Of a DNA stretch of 64,000 bases, positions 51,961 through 59,912 are shown one piece after another. The notes under the pieces are model-generated. The model made no database searches. It saw only the letters and a program-made list of their open reading frames with translations, and was not told where the DNA came from. The position numbers and the translations under genes were made by a program. Source of the DNA: Paenibacillus sp. PL91 (GTDB taxonomy: Bacteria; Bacillota; Bacilli; Paenibacillales; Paenibacillaceae). Where the stretch lies: the NCBI RefSeq assembly GCF_012935325.2, contig NZ_JABBYG020000003.1, forward strand, positions 310,001-374,000, written 5' to 3'. Every line of letters begins with the position of its first letter. Position 1 is the stretch's first letter.

Positions 51961-52188
51961 ATGAAAACAATGCTGATGTTCCAAAATAAATCGATACCTG
52001 TCTATTTAACCGATACGAATAAACAAGCGATTGAAAAGCTGACCGCAGTGCTTAACCGCAAGCTGGCAACAGGCAAAAATGCTTTGAAAACATGTATTAA
52101 ATCATTGATTAGCGTAGAAATTGTAGGCAGTGAAGCAACGCTTCATTCTTATTTTGAGCGCGATACGCTAACCATTTCTCTTTATTAA
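51961..52188 (+). CDS. Small hypothetical protein
   Basis: A 75-residue protein starting MKTMLMFQNKSIPVYL and ending SYFERDTLTISLY. It has no signal peptide or membrane segment. The Ala/Lys-rich middle (LNRKLATGKNALKTCIKSL) looks helical. GGAGG lies eight bases before the ATG and a strong terminator follows after 83 bases, so it is likely a real gene. No family is recognised. An inverted repeat GTTACA-GCTT-TGTAAC at 51859-51874 lies about 90 bases upstream. Confidence 0.6.
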   Translation: MKTMLMFQNKSIPVYLTDTNKQAIEKLTAVLNRKLATGKNALKTCIKSLISVEIVGSEATLHSYFERDTLTISLY

Positions 52189-52271
52189 ACCGATCCTATC
52201 CTAAAACCAGCAGATACGGCTGTCGCCTGCATTGGGCACAGTACATGTTTAGCGGCGAAATATAAGCTTTC

Positions 52272-52330
52272 CAATAGGGTGCTCCGCAAGATCTTCTCAG
52301 ATCTTACGGGGCACCCTATTTGTTTATTTT
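52272..52330 (+). terminator. Rho-independent terminator
   Basis: AATAGGGTGC pairs with GCACCCTATT and the stem continues inside with TCCG/CGG and AAGATC/GATCTT. TGTTTATTTTT follows. Confidence 0.88.
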
Positions 52331-52409
52331 TAATAGTAAACTTTAAAGTTGTGTACTTAACTTGCAGATTATATAATAGGAGCAAACCGAAAGGAATGAG
52401 GAGCTTTCC

Positions 52410-53309
52410 ATGAATATCGAGGTTACGAGCCATAACATTAAATTTCTTGAATGCTTTGCATCGGATACAAGAATCAAAATCATTGAGCTGTTGAATATCA
52501 AGCCCATGAACATTAAAGATTTGGCAGAAGCGCTTGGCATTTCATCGGCTATCGTCACCAAGCATATTCAAAAACTTGAGGAAGCTTTAATTGTGACGAC
52601 AGAGAGTGTCCCAAGCACGAGAGGCCGCCAAAAAATTTGCCATCTGACGCTTGATTCCGCAACGCTGCAATTCCGCGTGAAGGAGAAAAAGGATCAAAAC
52701 CGTTATGCCGTATCGATTCCGATAGGCCAATACTCCTCTTATGAGGTAAAGCCGACCTGCGGACTGTCATCAGACACAAAAATTATCGGAATGGTCGACG
52801 ACCCGCGCTACTTCTCTGATCCCGAGCGTATGAAAGCATGCCATCTATGGTTCGGCAGCGGCTATATCGAATATCGTATCCCCAATTACTTGGTTGGCAA
52901 ACAGAGCGTCAGAAGCATTTCCATCTCGCTTGAGATTTGCTCAGAGGCACCACACTATAATGAAAATTGGCCATCTGACCTTTCTTTTTATTTGAATGAT
53001 GTTTGTTTAGGCGTATGGACCTGTCCGGGCGACTTTGGAGCGGTAAAGGGCGTATATACCCCGGCTTGGTGGGAGCTCGGAACACAGCATGGCTTGCTTA
53101 AGCAGATCACCATCGACTCGGAGGGCTCCTACATCGACGGCATTCGGATGTCTGATCGGACCGTAACGGATCTCGCTGTTGAATACGGGGAAGATATCAG
53201 ATTCCGGATAAGCGCACCGGAAACGGCTACCCATAGCGGAGGCTTAAGCATGTTCGGCAAGCAATTCGGCAATTATGATCAGGATATTCAGGTCTATATC
53301 GCTTATTAA
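52410..53309 (+). CDS. ArsR-like winged-helix transcriptional regulator with unknown sensor domain
   Basis: A 299-residue protein. The N-terminal ~80 residues form an ArsR/DeoR-like winged helix (FASDTRIKIIELLN and MNIKDLAEALGISSAIVTKHIQ). The remaining ~215 residues are a beta-rich domain with many aromatic residues (PAWWELGTQHG), in which I recognise no family; carbohydrate-binding or jelly-roll folds are possible. Similar regulators occur near sugar genes in Paenibacillus, from memory. It is monocistronic between two terminators. Confidence 0.8.
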   Translation: MNIEVTSHNIKFLECFASDTRIKIIELLNIKPMNIKDLAEALGISSAIVTKHIQKLEEALIVTTESVPSTRGRQKICHLTLDSATLQFRVKEKKDQNRYAVSIPIGQYSSYEVKPTCGLSSDTKIIGMVDDPRYFSDPERMKACHLWFGSGYIEYRIPNYLVGKQSVRSISISLEICSEAPHYNENWPSDLSFYLNDVCLGVWTCPGDFGAVKGVYTPAWWELGTQHGLLKQITIDSEGSYIDGIRMSDRTVTDLAVEYGEDIRFRISAPETATHSGGLSMFGKQFGNYDQDIQVYIAY

Positions 53310-53360
53310 GAATATGGCTGATTCGATTCGTACGAAGATTTTGATCGTTTGTCTTATATG

Positions 53361-53402
53361 CAACAAAGAAGGAGATGCACAGGACCTGTGCATCTCCTTC
53401 TA
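53361..53402 (-). terminator. Bidirectional terminator hairpin
   Basis: A near-perfect 17-bp stem (arms AGAAGGAGATGCACAGG and its complement) lies between convergent genes. The T tracts on both sides are short, but the stem is very stable. Confidence 0.7.
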
Positions 53403-53411
53403 TTAATACCA

Positions 53412-54077
53412 TTATTCCGACGGTGCCGACTGCTGCTCTTCCTGCGGCAGCCTGCCGCCACCTCGGCCTCCTCCGAATCCGCCGGTGCGAATCGTAATCG
53501 ACTCGGCCACCTGCGTATCATCCTTAAGCATAACGGACAAAATATCATCCGACTTCAGATCCGCAAGCGCGGCTTCCTTTTCCACCATTTGCTCGTTCTC
53601 GAAAGTAACGGAAACTATTTTTGTCGTATCCGTTACTTGAATGTCTACCGTCTCGTCTGTGAACATGGCACCCCTGCCGCCTTCTGGAGCAGTTCCATCT
53701 CCTGCGGGAGCTTGCGGGCGTTCACCAGCTGCTGGTTGTTCGCCGCTTGCAGGCGGCTGCTGTCCCTCATCACCAGCAGGCATTTCGCCAGTGCCGTCTC
53801 CTTGCGGAGGTCCGCCTTGTCCCATCGCCGACTTGTAGAGCGTGATCGTCTGCCCGTCAATCGACTTCACTTTTCCCATTAAATCCGCTTGTGCGCCCAT
53901 TTGCCCTGCGCCTACGCTTGAGACCTTTGGCTGCGCTCCGCCATTTGCTCCATTTTGCTGCAATTCTCCTGCAGCATCTGTTTGTGCTTCGGCCGCCGAT
54001 TGCTCCTCCTGCGCTCCGCAGCCCGCTAAAGCGGCAGCGATAACAACCGCGCTAAGCATCACTTTCCATTTGTTCAT
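53412..54077 (-). CDS. Lipoprotein of unknown function
   Basis: A 221-residue lipoprotein. The signal peptide ends in the lipobox LAGCGA near residue 20. A low-complexity Gln/Gly/Pro/Ala-rich central part (about 75-125, with GDEGQQPPASGEQ) separates an N-terminal OB-like segment (LMGKVKSIDGQTITLY) from a C-terminal segment (VTDTTKIVSVTFENEQ). The tail is Gly-rich (GGFGGGRGGGR). The start is ATG 54077, nine bases after AGGAG. No function can be given; similar proteins accompany efflux ABC transporters in relatives, but none is present here. Confidence 0.72.
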   Translation of the reverse strand: MNKWKVMLSAVVIAAALAGCGAQEEQSAAEAQTDAAGELQQNGANGGAQPKVSSVGAGQMGAQADLMGKVKSIDGQTITLYKSAMGQGGPPQGDGTGEMPAGDEGQQPPASGEQPAAGERPQAPAGDGTAPEGGRGAMFTDETVDIQVTDTTKIVSVTFENEQMVEKEAALADLKSDDILSVMLKDDTQVAESITIRTGGFGGGRGGGRLPQEEQQSAPSE

Positions 54078-54188
54078 ATCGTTCATCTCCTATGAATACG
54101 ATTAATATTCCTTATCATGTTCATAATGAATACTAGCATTCGATTATGAACCAGAGATGAACAAAAACTAAATCATAGATAAAGATTG

Positions 54189-55427
54189 CTAGCCGAGCGA
54201 CCGCCGCTTCCAGTTGCCCGATATAAACAGAATCGTGCCGACCCAGCCGCAAATCGAAGCTATAATTAATAGAACCGACAAGGATACGCTAGTTGAAAGC
54301 GACGCACTGAGGATAGGGCCAAGCGTACCGCGAACTCCGAACAGCATCAAATGCAGCCCGAACACCATCGCCTCGCGGCCCGGCGCTAACCGGAAGACAA
54401 ATGCCAATATGCCAATATCCCAAATCGCTTCCCCGATTCCTTGAATCGCATTTCCTGTAATGACTGCAGCATAGCTGCCCCATAATCCATAGAGCATCGG
54501 CACGACCGCATATGCAGCAATGCCGAATATCAGCGTATATTTAATATTGATCCGATCGATCATCCAGCCCGCAATCAAAAAGGTAAGCAGCAGCGCTGTA
54601 AAATAAGCTACCCGGGCAAAGCCAATTTGTACATTGGTCAGCTCTAGTACATCGACCTGAATAATTTGATAGAGCGGATTTGCTAGCATATTGCCAAAGC
54701 CTGAGAATGTAGTAGCCGCTAAAAAAACAGCAAGCGTTCGATTTTCTTTAACGAGCTTCCATTGCTCCTGCAGTGGAAAACCGCCCTTTTTCAGAACAGC
54801 TGGCTTTGCCTCCGCCTTTTTGTCTGGCAGCCTTAACGTGTTAAATAAGCCTATCGAAAGCAAGCCTGTAATAGAAGCAGCTATAAGCGCACCCGAAGGG
54901 CCAAAGGCATCCGACCAGCTTCCGACAATGTAAGCGAGCGGAATCATGATGATCCCCATCGCTACCCGCACGTAGCCCATCAATCTGCCCCGCAAGTCGG
55001 ATGGATACATTCGCGATACGAGCGCCGCATACGCAGGAGCCTGAATGCCCATCAACAATTGAAATAGAAGCGCCGCGACCACATAAACGGATGGATAGGC
55101 AAAAAACGCAGGCAGCAGCAGAAGCAGCCTACCGATCGCATTGGGTATAATGACGAACGGCCGCGGATTATTCGCTTTCTCGATCCAATTCGCCCAAAAA
55201 GGTGAAAACAATAAACCAACAGCTGGTGCAGCCGACAACAAGCCCACTTGAAAATTGGTTGCGCCCTGCTGAATCGCAAATGCGATATAAAATTGATTCA
55301 AGACGACATTAAATAAGCTGAATAAACAGGATGCGCCAAGATCGATGCGGGCGTTTCGCCATACGTCTACGCTCATTGGCATTCCGAATTTTAAAATGCG
55401 CGAGCTTGCTTTGGCCTCGGGTTTCAT
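54189..55427 (-). CDS. MFS transporter
   Basis: A 412-residue major facilitator permease with about 12 helices and the motif FSPFWANWIEKANNPRP after helix 2 in place of the classic motif A. A second motif copy is GWMIDRINIKYTL in the C-terminal half. The start may be ATG 55427 or a GTG at 55463; neither has an ideal ribosome site. Substrate unknown. An inverted repeat at 55469-55499 lies in the leader. Confidence 0.85.
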   Translation of the reverse strand: MKPEAKASSRILKFGMPMSVDVWRNARIDLGASCLFSLFNVVLNQFYIAFAIQQGATNFQVGLLSAAPAVGLLFSPFWANWIEKANNPRPFVIIPNAIGRLLLLLPAFFAYPSVYVVAALLFQLLMGIQAPAYAALVSRMYPSDLRGRLMGYVRVAMGIIMIPLAYIVGSWSDAFGPSGALIAASITGLLSIGLFNTLRLPDKKAEAKPAVLKKGGFPLQEQWKLVKENRTLAVFLAATTFSGFGNMLANPLYQIIQVDVLELTNVQIGFARVAYFTALLLTFLIAGWMIDRINIKYTLIFGIAAYAVVPMLYGLWGSYAAVITGNAIQGIGEAIWDIGILAFVFRLAPGREAMVFGLHLMLFGVRGTLGPILSASLSTSVSLSVLLIIASICGWVGTILFISGNWKRRSLG

Positions 55428-55468
55428 GTGGGTAGCTACCTTCTTCTGTTTGTTTGTGTACACGCTTT

Positions 55469-55499
55469 AGAGGACCCTTTGCGCCGCAAAGGATCCTCT
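55469..55499. repeat. Inverted repeat in the leader of the MFS gene
   Basis: AGAGGACCCTTTGC and GCAAAGGATCCTCT are nearly perfect complements separated by three bases. No T run follows on either strand, so it is not a simple terminator. It could be an operator, an attenuator or a stabilising 5' hairpin. Confidence 0.55.
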
Positions 55500-55680
55500 C
55501 TTGCACTTCATTTGATTGGATATTACTACACTCCTACCCATTTGTACAGCATTAGTTGGAAGGAGCTTTTGCAGCTTTTGACGAGCGTTCCTTCGCACGG
55601 TTCTTCCTAATATTCCGGTAGTATGATAGACTTTTTCTCAAACGGTTAAAGCCATTTTCATATTAATTGGAGGGTACTAC

Positions 55681-56571
55681 GTGAGTATAGCAATAGGAAT
55701 TGATATTGGAGGCACAAAAATAGCATTCGGATTCGTAGATGAGCAAGGTGCCGTTATTGCCAAAGGCTCGCTCAAAACCGACCTTTCAGTCGCCCCAGAG
55801 GAGATGCTTGCAAGAGTAGCCGATGCGGTTAAGCAGCTAGCCGAGCAAAACGGGCTGTCGATTGAATCGTTAAAAGGAGTTGGCGTAGGTGCGCCTGGCC
55901 CGCTCAATACGCAAAAAGGCGAGCTTACCTGCCCGCCGAACTTAAAAAGCTGGTGGGGCTTCCCTGTCGTACAATCGCTTAAAGCACATTTGCCTCTCCC
56001 TATCAAAATGGAGAACGACGCTACCGCTGCTGCGCTTGCGGAGAAATGGATCGGGGCTGCACAGGATTCGGACCATTTCATCTTCATTACGATAAGCACA
56101 GGTATTGGCGCCGGCATCTTCATGCACGGCAAGCTGCTTACCGGATCAACAGGCAATGCGGGCGATGCCGGCTTCATGCTCGTTGATCAAGCAGGCACGC
56201 CATGGGAAGTGGTAGCCTCCGGCACAGCCGTTGCCCGTCAAGCGACGGAGCTGCTCGGCCGTGACGTTTCTTCCAAAGAAGCCTTTGAGCTGGCGGCGCA
56301 AGGCGATCCGCAAATGTCTGAGCTCGTGAACCGCGTGTTTACTTCAATCGGCATGGGCTGCGTATCGCTCATCAATATTCTCGATCCGAACAAAGTCGTC
56401 ATCGGCGGCGGCGTTTCGCAGGTCGGAGAGCCGCTTTTTGCAGCAGTGAGGGATTACGTGTCCAAAAACGCGCTTAATCCATCAGGCAGGCAAGCCGCTA
56501 TCGTTCCCGCATTGCTGCAGCAGGATGCAGGATTAATCGGCGCAGCCGCGCTGATTCAGCAAACGTACTAG
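55681..56571 (+). CDS. ROK-family protein lacking the zinc site (glucokinase-like)
   Basis: A 296-residue ROK-family protein. The phosphate-binding motif GIDIGGTKIAFGFV opens the protein, ENDATAAALAE carries the catalytic Asp near residue 105, and VIGGGVSQ lies near the end. There is no helix-turn-helix, so it is a kinase-type ROK. The zinc-binding CxCGxxGC motif and the preceding His of EIGH are both absent: the sequence reads NAGDAGFM and continues straight to ASGTAV. This is a deletion relative to classical ROK glucokinases. The sugar substrate is uncertain. The start is GTG after GGAGG. Confidence 0.85.
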   Translation: MSIAIGIDIGGTKIAFGFVDEQGAVIAKGSLKTDLSVAPEEMLARVADAVKQLAEQNGLSIESLKGVGVGAPGPLNTQKGELTCPPNLKSWWGFPVVQSLKAHLPLPIKMENDATAAALAEKWIGAAQDSDHFIFITISTGIGAGIFMHGKLLTGSTGNAGDAGFMLVDQAGTPWEVVASGTAVARQATELLGRDVSSKEAFELAAQGDPQMSELVNRVFTSIGMGCVSLINILDPNKVVIGGGVSQVGEPLFAAVRDYVSKNALNPSGRQAAIVPALLQQDAGLIGAAALIQQTY

Positions 56572-56575
56572 TAAA

Positions 56576-56625
56576 TAAGGGCAGTTCTTTTAAGGTTATT
56601 AACCTTAAAGGACTGCCCTTTCTTA
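56576..56625 (+). terminator. Rho-independent terminator of the ROK gene
   Basis: AAGGGCAGT pairs with ACTGCCCTT, and inside TTTAAGGTT pairs with AACCTTAAA. TTCTT follows. Confidence 0.75.
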
Positions 56626-56656
56626 TCGCTTGCTGCGCTCATCCACGGCTACTGAC

Positions 56657-56915
56657 TTTTTGCGCGTTGCTCCCATGGGAAGAGATCTATTTTTTAGATC
56701 TATTTTTGTCAAACTAGACTATTTCGCAGAAATACGTCTAGAAAATAGACTTATTCCTGTGCTCATCCTATCCAATCTCCGCTTTTGCGCCGCTCCAGCG
56801 GAAATAGATCTACTTTGTAGATCTATTTTAATCAAACTAGCCCGATCCGCAGAAATACGTCTAGAAAATAGACTTATTCCGGTCCCACTATTAGCGCCAT
56901 TGCGCCGCTTTGTCT
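56657..56915. repeat. Intergenic tandem repeat with internal hairpins
   Basis: Two copies of a 75-base core (56683-56757 and 56806-56880) are about 88 percent identical and lie 123 bases apart. The flanking TTTTGCGC and GCTCC stretches also repeat, at 56657, 56782 and 56899, so the true period is near 120 bases with about two copies and a partial third. Each core has the dyads AGATCTA-N5-TAGATCT and GTCTA-GAAAA-TAGAC. No gene fits. Confidence 0.8.
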
Positions 56916-56938
56916 AACAGGACTACTTCACTTTTTTG

Positions 56939-57502
56939 CTAAGTCTGGCGAAGTCCGTTTAAATAAGTTTGGATTGTCATTTTTAAGCTTTCATCAATGG
57001 CATGAGGCATCCCAAAGCCCCCCTTCTGCTCAATAGAGGCAAAGCCGTGCAAAAAGCTTCGTAATCCCCGCACGATGTGTATCGATTGATCGCGATCCAG
57101 CTTATAATAGCTTAGCGTCTGCACCAACAGGTCAACCAGCTGCTGTCCGGCAGTAGCATATTCGGCCTCATCGGCATCCGGCGAGCGCAAAGTCAGTTCA
57201 TATAAGCCCGGATGCTTCCGTGCAAAAGCGATATAAGCCGACGCTATCGCATGGATGGCCTCATCGCCGCTAACATCCTTTAATGCTTCATTAATAGAAG
57301 CCGCCAATTTCTTCAAACCGTACACGGCAAGCTGAATACGCAATCCATTCAAGCCGCTCACATGGTTGTATAATGAAGGCGAACGAACCCCAAGCTTCTG
57401 TGCAAGCGATGCAAGTGTAACCTCTTCTATGCCTTGCTCATCCGCAATTGCTGCTGCCTCTTCCACGATAGTGAGCAAATCCAGTCCTCTTCTAGGTGAC
57501 AA
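56939..57502 (-). CDS. TetR/AcrR-family regulator
   Basis: A 187-residue TetR-type repressor. The helix-turn-helix (about 10-55) reads IVEEAAAIADEQGIEEVTLASLAQKLGVRSPSLYNHV over its length. The C-terminal ligand domain ends with RGLRSFLHGFASIEQKGGFG, typical of the WHG subgroup. The start is TTG 57502, six bases after GGGGGG. It lies 22 bases after an MBL-fold hydrolase gene in the same operon and probably binds the twin palindromes in front of that gene. Confidence 0.92.
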   Translation of the reverse strand: MSPRRGLDLLTIVEEAAAIADEQGIEEVTLASLAQKLGVRSPSLYNHVSGLNGLRIQLAVYGLKKLAASINEALKDVSGDEAIHAIASAYIAFARKHPGLYELTLRSPDADEAEYATAGQQLVDLLVQTLSYYKLDRDQSIHIVRGLRSFLHGFASIEQKGGFGMPHAIDESLKMTIQTYLNGLRQT

Positions 57503-57524
57503 GGTGAACCCCCCTTTTAACTTT

Positions 57525-58235
57525 CTATTTTGCCAAAGACCGTTCCGCTGCTTGAATCGCTTTTTCAATCAGCTGCTGCGGCTGCAGCACCATGTTGCCA
57601 TGGCCCGCTGCGAGCAGCGAAGGCTTCAAATCTCTTAGTCGACGCGCCGTTTCGAGACTTGTTCGTTTATCCCAAGTTGCCATGGCGGGAAAAGGAAACA
57701 ACAGCTTCAGCTGCCCAGATACCGCCACACCAGCGCGTGTCTGAAAGGCATCTCCAACGATCAAAATGTCGTTTCTCGTATCAAGAAACGCCATCGAGCC
57801 GGGCGTATGCCCTGGCGCTGCAACCGCAAGCAAGGAGCCGACGCGATCGCCATCCTGCAGCAGAACATCCGGCTTCGTGCGAACCTTCTTCGGTACGCCG
57901 CCGCGAATCGGAGCGCTTGGCTCGCCCTCCTCCAGCGAACGGTCTCCTTCAAGCAGTTTTGCATCCCTTTTGGAAATGAACACCTGGGCCGCTGGAAGCC
58001 GTTCCTTTAATCCATCGAGGGAGCCGATATGGTCTTCATGAGCATGCGTCAGCACAATACGATTGATGGGTTTGCCCAACTGCTCAGCTGCTTGAAGAAT
58101 AGCCTTGACGTTATTCGGCAGCGCTGCATCCACAAGCGTAATACCGTCTTCTTCCTCAACCAAGTAGCAATTAACCGGAAACACATTTGGCAAATACGTC
58201 AGCTGTACAACCGTTTTCTCACGAGTCATTCTCAT
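57525..58235 (-). CDS. MBL-fold metallo-hydrolase
   Basis: A 236-residue metallo-beta-lactamase-fold hydrolase. The metal site is HAHEDH near residue 62, with further ligands in APGHTPGS, VGDAF and LLAAGHG. Members include glyoxalases, lactonases and other hydrolases; the general shape suggests a glyoxalase II or lactonase-like enzyme. The start at 58235 follows GAGGGG. It is the first gene of an operon with the TetR regulator, preceded by an operator-like palindrome, so it is likely induced by its substrate or a related compound. Confidence 0.9.
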   Translation of the reverse strand: MRMTREKTVVQLTYLPNVFPVNCYLVEEEDGITLVDAALPNNVKAILQAAEQLGKPINRIVLTHAHEDHIGSLDGLKERLPAAQVFISKRDAKLLEGDRSLEEGEPSAPIRGGVPKKVRTKPDVLLQDGDRVGSLLAVAAPGHTPGSMAFLDTRNDILIVGDAFQTRAGVAVSGQLKLLFPFPAMATWDKRTSLETARRLRDLKPSLLAAGHGNMVLQPQQLIEKAIQAAERSLAK

Positions 58236-58260
58236 TCTAATCGGCCCCCTCAAATTAAAA

Positions 58261-58310
58261 ACTAATACCGTTAGTTTTATAATAAACTAATGGTATTAGT
58301 TTTTGCAAGC
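58261..58310 (-). promoter_or_regulatory. Promoter and twin TetR operators of the MBL-TetR operon
   Basis: Two 15-base dyads, ACTAATACCGTTAGT (58261-58275) and ACTAATGGTATTAGT (58286-58300), lie in mirror orientation with centres 25 bases apart. They flank the -10 box TATTAT of a minus-strand promoter whose -35 TTGCAA is at 58310-58305. A repressor on both sites would occlude the promoter. The linked TetR gene is the obvious candidate. Confidence 0.75.
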
Positions 58311-58316
58311 CCAAAT

Positions 58317-59243
58317 TTATAATTTCTTTTCGCTTAAGAGAAATGCTTCAATTTCCGCCTTGTCAGGAATCGAGGATTGGGCCCCGGCCTTCGTAACAGC
58401 GAGCGCTGCAGCAGCAGCGGCAAACGTCAAAGCCTGCTGAGCAGGCAGGCCATCAGCGCTTGCTGCCGTATAGGCGCCAAAGAACGTATCGCCTGCTGCT
58501 GTCGTATCCACCGGCTTTACTCGGAAGGCTGGAATCGCCGCTGATTCACCCTGATCATTTTCATAAAAGCAGCCCTTCTCGCCTAGTGTAATAATGACGC
58601 TGTTTGTCCCTTTACCCAGAATCCATGCCGCAGCCTCCTTGGCAGAGGAAACATCGCTTACCGCCAAGCCAGAGATGACTGCCGCCTCTGTTTCATTAAT
58701 AATAAGGGTATGTATAAGCGGGAATACAGGCTCTGGAATAGGCCTTGCGGGAGCAGGGTTATAAAATACTTTGACGCCATTGCTGTTTGCGCTGCCCATC
58801 ACGGACAAATTCGTCTCCCATGGTATCTCATTTTGAAGCAGCACCGCATACACATCCGTCCAGTTCCCCGCGCCTGCTGCCGCATCATCCGCCGTAAGCT
58901 GTCCGTTCGACCCCTCTGACAAAATAATATAGTTCTCGCCTTCTTCGTTAACCGTAATAATGGCGAAACCTGAAGTGCCTTTCTTTCGTAATACTTGGTC
59001 TGTGGCAATTCCATTATTTTGCAAGGCATTAATCAGCGTCTCTGCAAAAGGGTCCTCGCCAACAGCGCCAACCATAGCGCAATTGCCGCCAGCGCGAGCT
59101 GCCGCAACCGCTTGATTGGCACCCTTGCCGCCTGGAAAAAAAGAAGTTGCTGTACTAGGAATCGTTGCTCCCGGCAATGGAAAGCTTTTCACATTGCTGA
59201 CGATATCCATATTGATGCTTCCAACGACGAGCAGCTTTTTCAT
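58317..59243 (-). CDS. rbsK: Ribokinase
   Basis: A 308-residue PfkB-family sugar kinase. GGKGANQAVAAARAGG near residue 40 is the ribokinase ribose-binding motif, and DTTAAGDTFFGAY near residue 245 is the ATP/anion-hole motif with the catalytic Asp. The start at 59243 (MKKLLVVGSINMDIV) is the family start; an ATG 21 bases upstream is also possible. No rbs transporter or ribose regulator is adjacent, so other sugars or nucleosides are possible substrates. Confidence 0.93.
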   Translation of the reverse strand: MKKLLVVGSINMDIVSNVKSFPLPGATIPSTATSFFPGGKGANQAVAAARAGGNCAMVGAVGEDPFAETLINALQNNGIATDQVLRKKGTSGFAIITVNEEGENYIILSEGSNGQLTADDAAAGAGNWTDVYAVLLQNEIPWETNLSVMGSANSNGVKVFYNPAPARPIPEPVFPLIHTLIINETEAAVISGLAVSDVSSAKEAAAWILGKGTNSVIITLGEKGCFYENDQGESAAIPAFRVKPVDTTAAGDTFFGAYTAASADGLPAQQALTFAAAAAALAVTKAGAQSSIPDKAEIEAFLLSEKKL

Positions 59244-59330
59244 CAATCGCTCAATCCCTTCCATGTTCGAGTTATCCTATTGTCATGTTTCAAGCATGAA
59301 ACTATTTTAACAGAAGGAGCAAATATTGAC

Positions 59331-59873
59331 ATGATTACCGCTTTTATCATTGGCTGTGAAATTGGTTTTTGGGTATTTGTGCTTGCCGGACTGTTATTCC
59401 GCTATATTTTTAAGTTAAAGCTGCTAGGCACTCTCTTCCTGCTAGCTACCCCTCTTATCGATCTGGCGCTCGTTATCGCAACTGTTTATGATCTGCGCGG
59501 CGGTGCTGAAGCTACGTTCGCCCACAGTCTTGCAGCCGTATACATTGGCGTTTCCATCGCCTTCGGGCATCGGATGATCAAATGGGCGGATGAGCGATTC
59601 GCACATCGCTTCGCTGGCGGTCCCGCCCCTGCCGGCAAGCCGAAATACGGTACGGAGCATGCCCGATATGAACGGAATGGATGGCTGCATCATCTGCTTG
59701 CATGGGCGATCGGCTCCATCATCCTATACGGCATGATTTGGATGGTCGGAGATCCAGCGCGAACGGAAGCTTTATTTCATACGCTTCGTCTCTGGTCGCT
59801 CGTGCTCGGCATTGATTTTCTTATCAGCTTCAGCTATACGCTATGGCCGCGCAAAAAAAAAGCAGTATCCTAA
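59331..59873 (+). CDS. Integral membrane protein of unknown function
   Basis: A 180-residue protein with five hydrophobic helices (about 3-22, 27-50, 61-82, 120-140 and 148-168). A basic loop with PAGKPKYGTEHARYER lies between helices 3 and 4. I do not recognise a named family, though it has the look of a conserved Paenibacillus membrane protein. AGAAGGAGC precedes the ATG by ten bases. The stop lies inside the following terminator. It diverges from the ribokinase gene. Confidence 0.75.
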   Translation: MITAFIIGCEIGFWVFVLAGLLFRYIFKLKLLGTLFLLATPLIDLALVIATVYDLRGGAEATFAHSLAAVYIGVSIAFGHRMIKWADERFAHRFAGGPAPAGKPKYGTEHARYERNGWLHHLLAWAIGSIILYGMIWMVGDPARTEALFHTLRLWSLVLGIDFLISFSYTLWPRKKKAVS

Positions 59874-59895
59874 TAGCCAGGATACTGCTTTTTTC
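59858..59895 (+). terminator. Rho-independent terminator between convergent genes
   Basis: AAGCAGTATCC pairs with GGATACTGCTT, followed by six T on the plus strand. On the minus strand nine T follow after a GC, so it may also serve the PurA-like gene. Confidence 0.85.
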
Positions 59896-59912
59896 CCTTT
59901 TCTTGCCCGCGC

